Shown: positions 43,331-54,128, counted from the first letter of the stretch. The stretch is 64,000 nucleotides of DNA from Alitabrizicola rongguiensis (GCF_021491355.1 NZ_JAKENF010000006.1:1-64000), one strand, 5' to 3'. Program-made: numbers and translations. The notes: generated by a model not told the origin, from the letters alone.

Positions 43331-45253
43331 ATGTCCGACACCACGACCCATCTGGGTATGCCTTACCTGCTGGCGGCTCAGGCGCAGAAGCATGCCACGC
43401 ACAACGAGGCCCTGCGCCTGCTCGACGCCATGGTGCAGCTTTCCGTTCTCGACCGCACGCGGACGGCCCCGCCCGCCAGCCCCGTCGATGGGAACCGGCA
43501 TCTTGTGGCCTCGGGCGCCACCGGCCTCTGGGCTGGGTGGGACTTGAACGTGGCCTTCTGGGTTGACGGTGCGTGGATCCGGCTTGTGCCGCGCACCGGC
43601 TGGCTTGTTTGGGCGGCGGCCGAGGGGCTGTTCCTCGTCTGGACCGGCAGCGCTTGGGAGGTGGTGGGCGAGCCGCGCGACGTGTCGGACGCCGTGTTCA
43701 GCCTGGTCAACGACGCCGATCCGACGAAGAAGGCGACCTTCTCGCTGGCGGGAATCACAACGGGCACCACGCGCAGCTTCACACTGCCGAACACCTCGTC
43801 GGAACTTGCGATCCTCGCAGGCACCCAGACCTTCACCGGCAACAAGACCTTCTCGGGGACGCTGACCGCCTCGGGCACGGTGACGACATCCGGGGCAACT
43901 GCGACCATCGGGACCGCAACCGGCACTGCGACCTATGGCATGGGGACCGGCGCTACGACCACCGGCGTCACCAAGACCGTGAACATCGGCACGGGTGGCG
44001 CCGCCGGATCGACCACGGTCGTGAACATCGGCTCGGCTACCGCCGGAGCTGGCGGGACGAGCGTCATCAACACGCCGACCGTTACCTTCGCCAATGCCGT
44101 GACGCAGGTCGGCATGCCGCAGGCGAACCTCACCGCGCAGCTTCTGGGCCTCGGCGGGGCGACGGCCGACAGTTTCAACCGTCTGTCGGTGAACACCCCG
44201 GCCGTTCTTCTGAACAACGCCGGCGCAGGTATCGAAGCCACCGTGAACAAGGCGGCCCCGGCGAACGACGCCGCCTTCGCATTCAAGACCGGCTTCTCCG
44301 CCCGCGCGCTGATCGGGTTGCTCGGCAATGACGATTTCAGCTTCAAGGTCAGCCCGGACGGGACGGCCTTCTTCGACGCGATCCGCATCGACCGCACCAG
44401 CGGCCAGTTGGAACTGCCGCAACCCACGGTCCTGCCGGGACTGGCCGCCGCGCCGACCCCGCCGCCTGCGGGAAAGGCCGCGATTTACGCGCGCAGCCGG
44501 GCTGGTGCGCCGTGGATCGACGTCATGCGCCCCTCCGGCCGGGACTTTCCCCTGCAGCCGCACTTCGGGGTGAACCGGATCGCCAACTGGGCGCCTTCGA
44601 CCGGCACGACGATCACCAGCGAAGGCCTGCCCATCACCTCGGTCGGCACGGTCTCCCACCCGACGCTCGCCGCCACGAACCTGGCAGCTTCCATGCGCCG
44701 CTGGCGTCTGACCTCGGCGGCCGTCGCGGACTCGGTGGCCGACCAGCGATCCGCAGGCTGGGCCTGCTGGCGCGGCAATGCCGCAGGCCTTGGTGGCTGG
44801 ACCTTCGTCACGCGCCTGTCCCTCACGACCCTGCAGGCAACGGGCATGGGATTCTTCGGCCTCTATGGATCGACGGCCGCACTGGCCACCACCCTTACGG
44901 TGGCCGCAGCCATCAACTGCATCGGCATCGGCTTCCAGCGCGGCACGCATGCCAACTGGCAGCTGGTTCGCAACGACGGGACCGGCGCGCCGACGCTGAC
45001 CGACATGGGGGCGAGTTTCGCCATCGTCACGGGTGGCGTTCTGACCCTGTTCATCGCCGCGCCGCCGAACGGATCATCCGTCTGGGTGCGAGTTGTGGAC
45101 GAAGTTTCCGGCGCGGTCTTCGAGCAGGAGATCACCGCCGACCTGCCTGCGAACACGCAATTCCTGTCGCCGCGCCTCTTTCTCAACACCGGCGCGACAG
45201 CCGCCGCCGTCGCCTACGACTGCGCCGGGGTCTATGTGGAGACCGATTTCTGA
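43331..45253 (+). CDS. DUF2793 tail fibre or receptor-binding protein
   Basis: The 640-aa protein opens with DUF2793 ([20 protein letters not shown]) and then has Thr/Gly/Ser-rich beta repeats ([23 protein letters not shown]) typical of tail fibres. The C-terminal 170 residues are a beta-rich domain that could bind receptors. It is the last structural gene, where host range usually changes fastest. Confidence 0.78.
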   Translation: MSDTTTHLGMPYLLAAQAQKHATHNEALRLLDAMVQLSVLDRTRTAPPASPVDGNRHLVASGATGLWAGWDLNVAFWVDGAWIRLVPRTGWLVWAAAEGLFLVWTGSAWEVVGEPRDVSDAVFSLVNDADPTKKATFSLAGITTGTTRSFTLPNTSSELAILAGTQTFTGNKTFSGTLTASGTVTTSGATATIGTATGTATYGMGTGATTTGVTKTVNIGTGGAAGSTTVVNIGSATAGAGGTSVINTPTVTFANAVTQVGMPQANLTAQLLGLGGATADSFNRLSVNTPAVLLNNAGAGIEATVNKAAPANDAAFAFKTGFSARALIGLLGNDDFSFKVSPDGTAFFDAIRIDRTSGQLELPQPTVLPGLAAAPTPPPAGKAAIYARSRAGAPWIDVMRPSGRDFPLQPHFGVNRIANWAPSTGTTITSEGLPITSVGTVSHPTLAATNLAASMRRWRLTSAAVADSVADQRSAGWACWRGNAAGLGGWTFVTRLSLTTLQATGMGFFGLYGSTAALATTLTVAAAINCIGIGFQRGTHANWQLVRNDGTGAPTLTDMGASFAIVTGGVLTLFIAAPPNGSSVWVRVVDEVSGAVFEQEITADLPANTQFLSPRLFLNTGATAAAVAYDCAGVYVETDF

Positions 45254-45317
45254 GGTGCAGGAGGAGTCCCAGCTTCGTATTGGCATCGGCAATTGACTGT
45301 TCTCCAGCAAAACTGGT

Positions 45318-45770
45318 TCAGGCTTCACCACCGATCTCGATCTCGTCCTCGCTCCCCAGCAGCCATTTCTGTAACGTGCTGACCGCTTCGCTCACCCGCT
45401 CAGGCTTCCGCAAAGCGCACTCCCAGATCGTCGCCACGCGCCAGCCTGCCTCCAGAAGATCTCGTCGGACGGTGCTGTCTCTTGCAATGTTCGCTGCGAA
45501 CTTCGCCTGCCAGAATTCGGGGCGTGTCGAAGGGCTGGTTGTGTATCGACACCCCTCGTGACGATGCCAGAAGCAACCGTGCACGAAGACGACGGCATGG
45601 TACTTTGGGAGTACGAGGTCGGGCCGTCCTGGTACGACGCTGGAATGAAGCCGGAAGCGAAAGCCGCGCGCGTGCAGGGCTCGCCTGAGAGCAAGCTCTG
45701 GCTTCGTGTTCTTTCCGCGTATTCCGGACATCATCCGGGAACGGGTCAGCTCATCGACGATATCGGCCAT
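45318..45770 (-). CDS. vsr: Very short patch repair endonuclease Vsr
   Basis: The 150-aa enzyme nicks next to T in T:G mismatches made when 5-methylcytosine deaminates. Motifs include SRMMSGIRGKNTKPE, PGRPDLVLP with the active-site Asp, and GCFWHRHEGC with zinc and His ligands. ATG at 45770 gives the usual length. It is divergent from the cytosine methylase at 45837, the normal partner gene, with 66 bp between them. Confidence 0.93.
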   Translation of the reverse strand: MADIVDELTRSRMMSGIRGKNTKPELALRRALHARGFRFRLHSSVVPGRPDLVLPKYHAVVFVHGCFWHRHEGCRYTTSPSTRPEFWQAKFAANIARDSTVRRDLLEAGWRVATIWECALRKPERVSEAVSTLQKWLLGSEDEIEIGGEA

Positions 45771-45836
45771 TGTGTCCTGGTTTTTGTCCTTGAACCTGGT
45801 ATACACCGGCTGGGTGAATTTCGTCAGGAGCCTGAT

Positions 45837-47369
45837 TTGCCTTCCACTTTCGGCATTGTCGATCTGTTTGCCGGCCCGGGCGGACTTGGCGAAGGGTTTG
45901 CTTCCCTGGTCGAGGACGGCCATGCGCCGTTCCGGATCGGCATATCGGTCGAGAAGGAGGTGTCGGCCCATCGGACCCTGACGCTGCGCGCGTTCCTGCG
46001 CGAGTACCGCGTGCGTCATGGAGTCTTGCCGAAAGAATTCATCGATTTCCATGCTGGGCTGACATCTGAACCGGACTGGTCAGCCGTCGATCCAGGTGCA
46101 TGGCGGCATGCTGTTGAAGAGGCGCGTGCGCTCGAGCTTGGAACGGAAGCTGCTGCGACAGCAATCGACGGGGCAGTCGAGAAACTGAAAGCCGAGTACG
46201 ACGACACGGTCCTTATCGGCGGCCCGCCATGCCAGGCCTATTCCCTCGTGGGGCGAGCTCGGTCGAGAGGCAAGGTCGGATATGTCCCGGAGGAGGATGC
46301 GCGGCACTACCTCTTTCGAGAGTATATTCGGGTGTTGGACAAGCTCCGTCCGGCCGCCTTCGTGATGGAAAACGTCAAGGGCATACTCTCGTCGACGGTC
46401 GAGAGCCGACTGGTCTTCGAGATGCTGATGGAAGACCTGTCCTCGCTCGGTACTGGGCGGGACCATCACTACGAGCTGCGGGCAATCCGTATCCTGGATG
46501 GCCAGGCCGGCCTGAAGGAAGCGATGCAGCCATCCGACTTCATCGTCCGGGCCGAGGGGTTCGGCGTCCCACAGCGCCGCCACAGGGTGATCATCGTCGG
46601 GATCCGCTCTGATCTCGCGCACCGGGCCACGGGTGCCGAGATCGCCGTGTCAGGAGGGACCAGGACGGTCAGCGATGTCATCGGCTTCTTGCCCCCCCTG
46701 CGTAGCGGAATCAGCCGAGGTTACGACGACGCAACTGCGTGGCAGCGAGAAGTCACCGATGCCGCAAGACTGTTGGCCAGCATTTACAAGGGCAAGGATG
46801 ACGGCGCGCTTCGCGAAGCCTTTCAGTCCGTTTCAAGCAGGATGCGAGTTGCGTCACCAGCTGATCGCGCGGCCTCATGGCTTCCCGAAGGCTATGGCAT
46901 CGCGAACGATGAATTGGTGCAATGGCTCGAACGGCCAGACCTGCGCGCGATAGCTCAGCACGAGACCCGCGGGCATATGAAGTCGGATCTGGGCCGCTAC
47001 CTGTTCGCGGCCGTGTTCGGGTCTGTCCGTGGCTACAGCCCGAAGGCCGCTGATTTTCCCTTGGTGCTCAGCCCGGACCACCGCAACTGGCACAGCGGTG
47101 TCTTCAATGACCGCTTTCGGGTGCAGCTGGCGGACGAGGCTTCGACCACTGTCACGAGCCATATCTCGAAGGATGGTCACTACTTCATTCACCCTGATCC
47201 CATTCAGTGTCGCAGCCTGACAGTGCGCGAAGCTGCTCGTCTGCAGACCTTTCCCGACGATTACCTGTTCCTCGGCAACCGCACGCAGCAGTATGTCCAG
47301 GTTGGCAATGCTGTACCGCCGTTTCTTGCGAGGCAGATTGCCATGCTTGTCCTGAAAGCAGTGATCTGA
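45837..47369 (+). CDS. DNA cytosine-5 methyltransferase (DrmMII/Dcm-like)
   Basis: The 510-aa enzyme has motif I VDLFAGPGGLGEGF near residue 7, catalytic motif IV GGPPCQAYSLVGR, motif VI FVMENVKGI, motif VIII QRRHRVIIVGIR and motif X QVGNAVPPF. The start is TTG at 45837: AGGAG lies 6 bases upstream and motif I follows at once, while no ATG serves. In class 2 DISARM a cytosine-5 methylase (DrmMII) marks self DNA. It faces the drm operon tail to tail, with 26 bp between stops. Confidence 0.9.
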   Translation: MPSTFGIVDLFAGPGGLGEGFASLVEDGHAPFRIGISVEKEVSAHRTLTLRAFLREYRVRHGVLPKEFIDFHAGLTSEPDWSAVDPGAWRHAVEEARALELGTEAAATAIDGAVEKLKAEYDDTVLIGGPPCQAYSLVGRARSRGKVGYVPEEDARHYLFREYIRVLDKLRPAAFVMENVKGILSSTVESRLVFEMLMEDLSSLGTGRDHHYELRAIRILDGQAGLKEAMQPSDFIVRAEGFGVPQRRHRVIIVGIRSDLAHRATGAEIAVSGGTRTVSDVIGFLPPLRSGISRGYDDATAWQREVTDAARLLASIYKGKDDGALREAFQSVSSRMRVASPADRAASWLPEGYGIANDELVQWLERPDLRAIAQHETRGHMKSDLGRYLFAAVFGSVRGYSPKAADFPLVLSPDHRNWHSGVFNDRFRVQLADEASTTVTSHISKDGHYFIHPDPIQCRSLTVREAARLQTFPDDYLFLGNRTQQYVQVGNAVPPFLARQIAMLVLKAVI

Positions 47370-47395
47370 TCCTGGCAATCATTCACCCTGCGCTC

Positions 47396-49081
47396 TCAGT
47401 CCTCCGGCAACCCTTCCGACAGCCACTTGGCCTCGCTTCGGGATGACACGATGCAAAGGTAGGCCCGCGCGCGAGAGAACGCGACATAGGCCAGTTCGCG
47501 GCGGTCCATTTCATCGCCACTGGCAATCAGGATTATTGCCGGGCGCTCCAGACCCTTGAACCGCCGCACGGTATCCACCACCACATCCTCTAGCGCCATC
47601 GTTTCTGCATCTGTGAGTGGGATGCTGGTTCCGCTGCTTCTTTCGACGAAACTTGTGCGGGCGGCTGGTCCGTTGACAAGCACGGCAATGTCGCCAGGGG
47701 CAACTTCCTCGTTGAACACGAGCCGTCTAAGCTCCCTGTATGCCGCTTCGATTTTTTGATCAGCATTTTCGGCAGTGATCCAGGATACTTCGAGACCATC
47801 GGGTCCATCTGCGATTATCTCGGGACCGGAATAATGCACTGAAGCGGCACTGTGGATGTTCTTTGTGTTTCGGAGGTTCCGGGAAAGCCGAACCGGAATG
47901 ACACTCAGGTCGTGAACGCTAACCCCCGCGCTCTCGTAGACCCTCTGGTTGTTGTCCATGAACACACGCAGGTGTCCTCCATGGGTCAGGCAGGCATCGA
48001 TTGCGATCCACCAGTCGGCGCTGAAGTCCTGGCCTTCATCGACAACAATCGTGTCCCACCTGAGTGCAGGCTGAACCTCCACCGCGCGGTAGAGCGCGTG
48101 GGAAAGCGCTGTTTCATAAAGTTCCCGCTCACTGATATCAGAAGGTGGCGGAACACCAGCCTGATGCGAGATGCGCCCACACAGAGCGTGAAATCCGGCC
48201 ACCGTGAGGTTCTCGACGCCCTTCAGCTTTCGCTCGAGGTTCGTCGCGAGCGGCCGACTGTGACAGGTCAGAAGGGTCTTCCGTCCAGCCGCGGCAGACC
48301 TGATCGCTTCCTCGATTGCCACCACGGTCTTGCCAGTCCCTGCGCCTCCACGGATGAGCGCCCGGGGGATATCGGCGATGACGTCGAGGATATGGTACTG
48401 GGACGGTTCAAGGACGCGGAACTCCGTGTCGGCTTCTGCAAGAGCAGCGCCGATGCGGAAGCTGAGCGTGAAAGGATGCGCCAGCAGCCTTTCCAGCGCG
48501 GCGATGCCGTCGTGGCCCAGAGCCTCGCAATTGTCTGGCCGTTTCCCTGCCTTTAGTCGGTCGTCCAACCATCCGCGAAGACCATGCTGCAACTGGCGCG
48601 AACAACAGAAGATCGAGGCCGGGCGATCAGCTCCGAGGTTGCCGGGAGGCGAGCCCGTACCGGGAAAGATCACTCCATGGGCAGAATGAATGAAGCGCTT
48701 GGGCCATCTTGCTGACTCGTTGAGCCGCTTCAGGATCTCATGCTTTGCGCTTCGCGCCTGTGCAACCGGATCCTTGATCTTGTGGACGAAACCGCCGTGA
48801 TCCGTGCTGCGCCACTGACCGTCTCTCGGATCGAACGAGATTTCCTTCCCGCCCTTTACCTCGATGGCGAGGATGCCATGGATGGGGTGCGCGATCAGGA
48901 AATCGCATTCACCGTCCCTCTCGTTACCGAGACTGTCAGTGCCCAGCCAAGGGCTCGAGTAGAAGACATGAAAACTGTCGTCGAGGACGTCAGCGAGGCG
49001 ATCGTAAACGCGAACCTCAGCCCGACGTCTCGGATCATCGAGGACCGAGCGGGGGAGCTTCCTTGGCCAGAGCACCGCCAT
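47396..49081 (-). CDS. NERD-domain SF1 helicase
   Basis: The 561-aa protein has an N-terminal NERD nuclease-related domain (GECDFLIAHPIHGILAIEVK, with D...ExK residues at about 60-75) followed by a UvrD/DEXQ helicase: Walker A RGGAGTGKT near residue 240, DEGQDF, and C-terminal VDTVRRFKGLERPAIILIA and YVAFSRARAYL. Nuclease and helicase in one chain would suit DNA cleavage in a defence complex. Its ATG overlaps the drmB TGA, so the two are translated together. Confidence 0.88.
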   Translation of the reverse strand: MAVLWPRKLPRSVLDDPRRRAEVRVYDRLADVLDDSFHVFYSSPWLGTDSLGNERDGECDFLIAHPIHGILAIEVKGGKEISFDPRDGQWRSTDHGGFVHKIKDPVAQARSAKHEILKRLNESARWPKRFIHSAHGVIFPGTGSPPGNLGADRPASIFCCSRQLQHGLRGWLDDRLKAGKRPDNCEALGHDGIAALERLLAHPFTLSFRIGAALAEADTEFRVLEPSQYHILDVIADIPRALIRGGAGTGKTVVAIEEAIRSAAAGRKTLLTCHSRPLATNLERKLKGVENLTVAGFHALCGRISHQAGVPPPSDISERELYETALSHALYRAVEVQPALRWDTIVVDEGQDFSADWWIAIDACLTHGGHLRVFMDNNQRVYESAGVSVHDLSVIPVRLSRNLRNTKNIHSAASVHYSGPEIIADGPDGLEVSWITAENADQKIEAAYRELRRLVFNEEVAPGDIAVLVNGPAARTSFVERSSGTSIPLTDAETMALEDVVVDTVRRFKGLERPAIILIASGDEMDRRELAYVAFSRARAYLCIVSSRSEAKWLSEGLPED

Positions 49082-50940
49082 CAGCTTCTCCGAAGCATGT
49101 CTTCGAAGTATCCGAGCCCCGAACCCGTCCCGTCCCCGGTCAGCAGCGCGCGGTCAAGGAAGCTGTTGAAGGCCTCACATGATGTCTCGGGAGCAAGGCA
49201 GCATGCGTGGCAGACCGAATGGGAGTAGCTGTTGATCGCTCCCATCATATCCGTGATGCACAGCGGATCGGATGAGCACCACTCGATCGCGTCGATGGCA
49301 CGTTGCAGGATGCCCTCGATGCGCCCCGCCTTGCCCTGCCTTTCTAGCCCGCCGAGCGTTCCATCGGAGTCCGGTGTTGCGGTATAGATCAGAAGCCCAG
49401 CCATCTGCTCATCGCCCGTCCCGGCATAGATCCTCTCCTGAAGGGACGCGGAGGAGTATCCACACTCGAGCGTCAGTTGACGCATGAGCGCGTGCGCGAG
49501 GGTGTGACAGAGCATGTAGCGCGGGGTAATCGCCTGCGGCGGCTTTGCATCGTCGCCATAGCGTTCCTTCCAGTCCGCCTGGTGTCGCGTCTCGCACTCG
49601 GATACGCGCGCGATGACATCAGGTCGGGCTTCCCACGTCGCCAGCCGTTCCTCGTTCAATGCGAGGAAGATGCCTTCGCCTCGAACTTCAATCGCCGGCA
49701 GCCACTCAAGCGGAGCCTTGGAGAGCCGTGCCACTTCGGGTGAGTCGGGATCCCCAGGCGGATTGATCCGGGTGAATCCCTTGATGGCACGCACCTCACG
49801 AAGGCGGACAGCCCGTACAACTCTGAAGATCCACGGAGCTATATCAGGAGATACCGTTTCTCTTCGGGTTTCGAAGTCGATGTCGGGGGTCCGACTCCGA
49901 CCAGGCTCCGTGACGAATTGTCGGTATTCTGCCGGACGCAGGTCGTCGGTCCGCATCTGTCCGTATGAGGTGAGGCGCGCACGGATCGCCTCTGCCAGTT
50001 CGGCAGGTGACATCTCGAGCTCCTTCAGGATGCTCTCCAGGTCACCTTTAGCCAGGAATCCGATGTATTCCTCAAGCTTGGACAGGTCATCGAGATTCGT
50101 CAGGGAACTCCACCAGTCGCCCAGAACTTCCTGAAGACGGTCGGACCAGGGTGGGATGCTCAGGGCTGACTCCGTCACGGCAAAGTACAGGTTGGACGCA
50201 CCTCGCTGCACCGCGTACTGCTCCTTGCCGCAAGTTTCATCGCCATCGGCCAGCCAAGGTCTGTGCCCCCGGCATTTCGGCCCACGTTCCCAAGTCTTCT
50301 TCGAGAAAACGCCGTCCATCGACCGACGCGCGCCGCACTTGGGGCAACTGAGGATGAGGCCGGCAAGGCCGGGTTTCTCGGAACGCAGGATCAGGCCAGG
50401 ATGACGCTCCGCATTGTCACGCTTCGAAACCGTGCAATCCGGCTTGTGCCCCACCCACCAGTCCCAGGGGAACTCGTCGACGTGGCCATGCTTGCAGGCC
50501 ATCACGAAGCGGACGGGGATGACGAAGACCTTGCTGTCGCCATGGGATTTTTCCGTGCACGTAGCGCAGTAGCGATAGGCCTTGCCCGGATCGTTCTTCC
50601 ATCGCCGTTCCGGCTTGATGACATCGCAGCTGGGACATTGCAGCCATTTCGGGAAGCGAACGGCGACGAGACGTCGGGTATCCGGCTCGTCATCCTTTCC
50701 CCGCTCGAGCGTCACAGGGGGCGTCCTGAAGCCCTTCACGCCCAGCTTCTTCTGCAAGCGCGTCTCACGGATGACCTGAGGGTGGGCCAGACCTGCGGGG
50801 GGAAAGGACCGATCCCATTCCTCTAGGCCCGCCGCGATACCCGAAACAGCTCCTCCACCCGCCCTGAAATCCACCACCGAGCCGGGGCCAAATGTCGAAA
50901 CGACTGCGCTGCGACGCAAATCCTGAAGGTCATTCTTCAT
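49081..50940 (-). CDS. drmB: DrmB, DUF1998 protein of DISARM
   Basis: The 619-aa protein starts SAVVSTFGPGSVVDFRAGG, typical of DrmB. Zinc cysteines occur in CPSCDVI and CATCTEK (about residue 110-135) and CPKCGARR (about 200). The C-terminal DUF1998 domain shows HTLAHALMRQLTLECGYSSA and CHACCLAPETSCEAFNSFLD. DrmB acts with the helicase DrmA in phage restriction. The second ATG (50940) has AAAGG at good distance, so the one at 50949 is not preferred; the start overlaps drmA by 11 bp. Confidence 0.92.
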   Translation of the reverse strand: MKNDLQDLRRSAVVSTFGPGSVVDFRAGGGAVSGIAAGLEEWDRSFPPAGLAHPQVIRETRLQKKLGVKGFRTPPVTLERGKDDEPDTRRLVAVRFPKWLQCPSCDVIKPERRWKNDPGKAYRYCATCTEKSHGDSKVFVIPVRFVMACKHGHVDEFPWDWWVGHKPDCTVSKRDNAERHPGLILRSEKPGLAGLILSCPKCGARRSMDGVFSKKTWERGPKCRGHRPWLADGDETCGKEQYAVQRGASNLYFAVTESALSIPPWSDRLQEVLGDWWSSLTNLDDLSKLEEYIGFLAKGDLESILKELEMSPAELAEAIRARLTSYGQMRTDDLRPAEYRQFVTEPGRSRTPDIDFETRRETVSPDIAPWIFRVVRAVRLREVRAIKGFTRINPPGDPDSPEVARLSKAPLEWLPAIEVRGEGIFLALNEERLATWEARPDVIARVSECETRHQADWKERYGDDAKPPQAITPRYMLCHTLAHALMRQLTLECGYSSASLQERIYAGTGDEQMAGLLIYTATPDSDGTLGGLERQGKAGRIEGILQRAIDAIEWCSSDPLCITDMMGAINSYSHSVCHACCLAPETSCEAFNSFLDRALLTGDGTGSGLGYFEDMLRRS

Positions 50941-53900
50941 GCGTATCATCCTTTGCCCTTAGGACATGGGCCATCCTGAAGGGAGTTCCAGCCTCCACAG
51001 TCCGCATGGAGTTGAGGGTGGGCCAGGCGGCACCGGCGTCGCGACCGGCGGCCCGGCGAGCGGCAGCGCGCTCGGCACTCTGGAGAAGGGATTTCCCTCC
51101 CTTGTGGTCACTCCAGTAAACTGTGGGGGACCTTGCACGCCATGTGTCGAGGCGGCGCTCAAGCTCTCTTCGGACTTCAGTCTCTTCCGGATCGACCCGC
51201 TTCGCCCGCTCGACGAGCAGGTCGATGATGTCCATCGCCAGATCTTCCGCGTCGTCGTCCATGCTGGGAGAGTCGAGCATGTCGGGAACAAGGTGGCGCA
51301 CAGCGGCAACCAGTGCCGCATGCAGCGCCCTGTCGCGAGCCCGTGACGCGAAGGGAGTAACGCTGGTCGCCTCGACATCCCTGTAGAGCGTGCGGTGCCA
51401 GCTGCAGAACGTCTCGAAGTGAGAACGGTCGCGCGCCTTCGCGTTGTTGAGAACCGAGACGACAAGGCCGCTGACGTCTCCCCGCCCGACGCGGCTGGTC
51501 GACTGGATGTACTCGGCGATGGTCTTGGGTTGTCCGTTGACCAGCATCAGTCCCAGCCGCGAAATGTCCACGCCGACGCTGACCATGTTGGTCGCGAGAA
51601 CGGCATCGACAGCGCCAGGGAAACCGACCTTTATGTCTAGCACGTCGAGCATTCCGCGGATTTCTTCCTGCGTCCGCCGGGATGTAAGTTCCTCGACGTT
51701 GCTGAGGGGTCTTCTCTCCTCGGCGCGAGCATCAGCATAGAGCGCTATGCTGTCGGTGACGTCGTCCTGCATGAGGACGAGCGCACCTCCAAGCTCGCGA
51801 AGCGAGTTGAAGTACCCGACGAGCGTCCAGTAAGCGTCTCGGCGAACGTCATCGCTGAATGCCCCGTACGCCGTTTGCAGCAGGGAGCCCGCAACTGCCT
51901 GCAACGTGAACTTTGCCGATCGACCGGCCGTTGTGACACCGAGATAGCGTCTCCCCACAGCCTTCGGCCGCCGATCACGAACCGCGAAACCGGAATCGTC
52001 GTGATCTATCGCTGGCGGTGGGAACTGGAATGCTTCGCGATCGAAAAGGGCCAACACCTGTTCCGACGCTCTGCGGATCGTGGCGGTCGAGCCAATGACC
52101 TTTGCCCGGTGTCCGCGAGCGGCGAACATCAGGTCGAATGCCGCCTCATATGCGCCCGCGATCGTTCCCAGAGGACCGGAGATCAGATGCAGCTCGTCCT
52201 GGATGATGAGGTCAGGCGGAGAGCCACTCGAAACCCCAAGCAGGCCGTTGGTTCGCTTTTCTCGAACGATCTGAGCGAACTTGTCAGCCGTTCCGATGAG
52301 CAACGTCGGCCGCCTGTCGTAGACATCTTCGTCCACAGTGAAGACCGGCAGGATTCCGTGCATCTTGCACGTGCTGTTCGTGCATTTGGCATCAACGGGT
52401 GAAGTGGCGCTCGCCATCGACCAGGTCAGTTTCTCACCACAGGCTGGACAGCGGGCGAGCTGTTTTGGCGAAGCCACCTCCGAAGACCCTCGGAAGAAGG
52501 CACATGCGTCGGCACGCTTGTTGGGAGTAGCGTCTCCTCCGACCCAGAGGCCGATCGAGAAAGGTTCGTCACCTTGAAGCGGCAGGCCGTCGGGCGCAGA
52601 CTCGCGACCAGAGCGTATCGCCTCCAGAGCCACGATCATCGCGGCAGAGCGTGCGAACTGCTGGGTCGTGAGAAGTCGCAGCGTGTAGCGCATGAGGGCA
52701 CAGACACCACTGTGGTCACTCGGATCATCCGAGAGCCGACGATACACGGCGATGCACGCGATCAGCGCGAGGTATGCCTCGGTCTTGCCACCACCGGTGG
52801 GAAACCAGAGGAGGTCCATGACGCCCCGGTGCATGTGATCACGGATGACCGAGGATGGCGCACTGAGGAGCAGGAAGCCCAGCTGGAATGGGCGCCAGCG
52901 CAGGGGTCCGTGGCGGCTCTTTGAGTTGTCCCAAGAATGCTGCAGATGCATGGCCAGGTTTGCCAGCTGGAAAGCGCGGCGCAGACGCGGATCAGTGCCA
53001 AGCTGGTCAACCGATGCCCGCATGCGCCCAAGCGCCAGATCACATTGCGCTAGATGCGCCTCAGCCACGGCTCTCAGTTCTGATCGCACGTCTGAAGTAT
53101 CGTCGAGGCGCTTCCGCTGCACATTTATCCAACGGTCATAGGCATCGCAGAAAAGTTGCAATCCCTGCTTGAGGGTTGCTGCATCGGCGGAGGCCAGTGC
53201 CTCAGCCGAAAGCGGATCGAAACCCACGCTGTCCTTCCCAAGCTCGGAAAAGAATGGGTGGCCATTCGGATCGACGCCCTCGACGATCGCTGAAGGGAGC
53301 CAGGTCGTCCCGACCCATCGTGCAGTTGGGCGGGTTCCGGCTGCGTGGTCCAAGGACTCCCACTCGGCGGAGCAGACATGTCCGACAGCGAACTCGGCCA
53401 CGTTCCTGTACAGCAGAGCTCCGCTTTCCTCGTCACTCACGGCGGCGGTTCCATCGTCCCCCCCTTGATGCCGCGACGCCGCGCGCCGGGGGGGCTTCGG
53501 CACCAGCAAAGTGCCCTCGCAAGGCTCGACGCGAAGTGCCGTCTGGAACAGCGATGCAGCCTCGATCTCGTTTCTACCCTGTTCTGGGACTATCGAATTC
53601 ACGAGCGAGAGAGTGACGAGAACGGACTCACCTGCATTGATGCATCGGACACTGAGCGAGACGTTGGGTAGCCCGTCACCGTATTCCGCCAGCTCAATCT
53701 CACGCGTAGGTCCGGGCGGCAGATCAAGAACCGGAATCTCAGCCCTGTGCGGTTGGCGGACCCAGATGTCGACGTCGTCGCGATTTTCGATCCGATACGT
53801 GGCGAAGCTGCAGGTAACCCGCACTTGCGGGATACCACTGGACGCAACAACGCTGAATGATATGCCTGCCACGGAGGGCTTCTGGATCGAGCCAGTCCTG

Positions 53901-54124
53901 ACTGCATCGTTCTCGCCGTCGGTCTCATCGCCCGAGCCAGCGCCCGCGGTCCCGAGGCGTTCATCATCCTCGCCCGACATCGCCGTGCGCTGGGGCCAAA
54001 GGATGCCGGTGAGGTAGACATCGGAAGGACGCGCGGCCAGTTCCTCTTCCTCGGCACGGGGTCCGACCAGATCCTCGGCGAGCCTACAGGCGACGGTATC
54101 TCTGTCCAGTGATTTGTCTTGCAT
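50930..54124 (-). CDS. drmA: DrmA, DISARM SF2 helicase
   Basis: The 1064-aa helicase has Walker A FPTGGGKTEAYLAL near the middle, a DEAH-like IIQDELHLISGPLG, motif III GSTATIRRAS and the C-terminal VGVDISRLGLMLVNGQPK and STSRVGRGDVSG. This is the DISARM DrmA architecture (related to MrfA/YprA-like helicases). With DrmB it forms the DISARM core that loads on unmodified phage DNA. ATG at 54124 is chosen: it begins 4 bp after the previous stop, and the 41 upstream residues are within that gene. Confidence 0.9.
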   Translation of the reverse strand: MQDKSLDRDTVACRLAEDLVGPRAEEEELAARPSDVYLTGILWPQRTAMSGEDDERLGTAGAGSGDETDGENDAVRTGSIQKPSVAGISFSVVASSGIPQVRVTCSFATYRIENRDDVDIWVRQPHRAEIPVLDLPPGPTREIELAEYGDGLPNVSLSVRCINAGESVLVTLSLVNSIVPEQGRNEIEAASLFQTALRVEPCEGTLLVPKPPRRAASRHQGGDDGTAAVSDEESGALLYRNVAEFAVGHVCSAEWESLDHAAGTRPTARWVGTTWLPSAIVEGVDPNGHPFFSELGKDSVGFDPLSAEALASADAATLKQGLQLFCDAYDRWINVQRKRLDDTSDVRSELRAVAEAHLAQCDLALGRMRASVDQLGTDPRLRRAFQLANLAMHLQHSWDNSKSRHGPLRWRPFQLGFLLLSAPSSVIRDHMHRGVMDLLWFPTGGGKTEAYLALIACIAVYRRLSDDPSDHSGVCALMRYTLRLLTTQQFARSAAMIVALEAIRSGRESAPDGLPLQGDEPFSIGLWVGGDATPNKRADACAFFRGSSEVASPKQLARCPACGEKLTWSMASATSPVDAKCTNSTCKMHGILPVFTVDEDVYDRRPTLLIGTADKFAQIVREKRTNGLLGVSSGSPPDLIIQDELHLISGPLGTIAGAYEAAFDLMFAARGHRAKVIGSTATIRRASEQVLALFDREAFQFPPPAIDHDDSGFAVRDRRPKAVGRRYLGVTTAGRSAKFTLQAVAGSLLQTAYGAFSDDVRRDAYWTLVGYFNSLRELGGALVLMQDDVTDSIALYADARAEERRPLSNVEELTSRRTQEEIRGMLDVLDIKVGFPGAVDAVLATNMVSVGVDISRLGLMLVNGQPKTIAEYIQSTSRVGRGDVSGLVVSVLNNAKARDRSHFETFCSWHRTLYRDVEATSVTPFASRARDRALHAALVAAVRHLVPDMLDSPSMDDDAEDLAMDIIDLLVERAKRVDPEETEVRRELERRLDTWRARSPTVYWSDHKGGKSLLQSAERAAARRAAGRDAGAAWPTLNSMRTVEAGTPFRMAHVLRAKDDTHEE

Positions 54125-54128
54125 GAGC

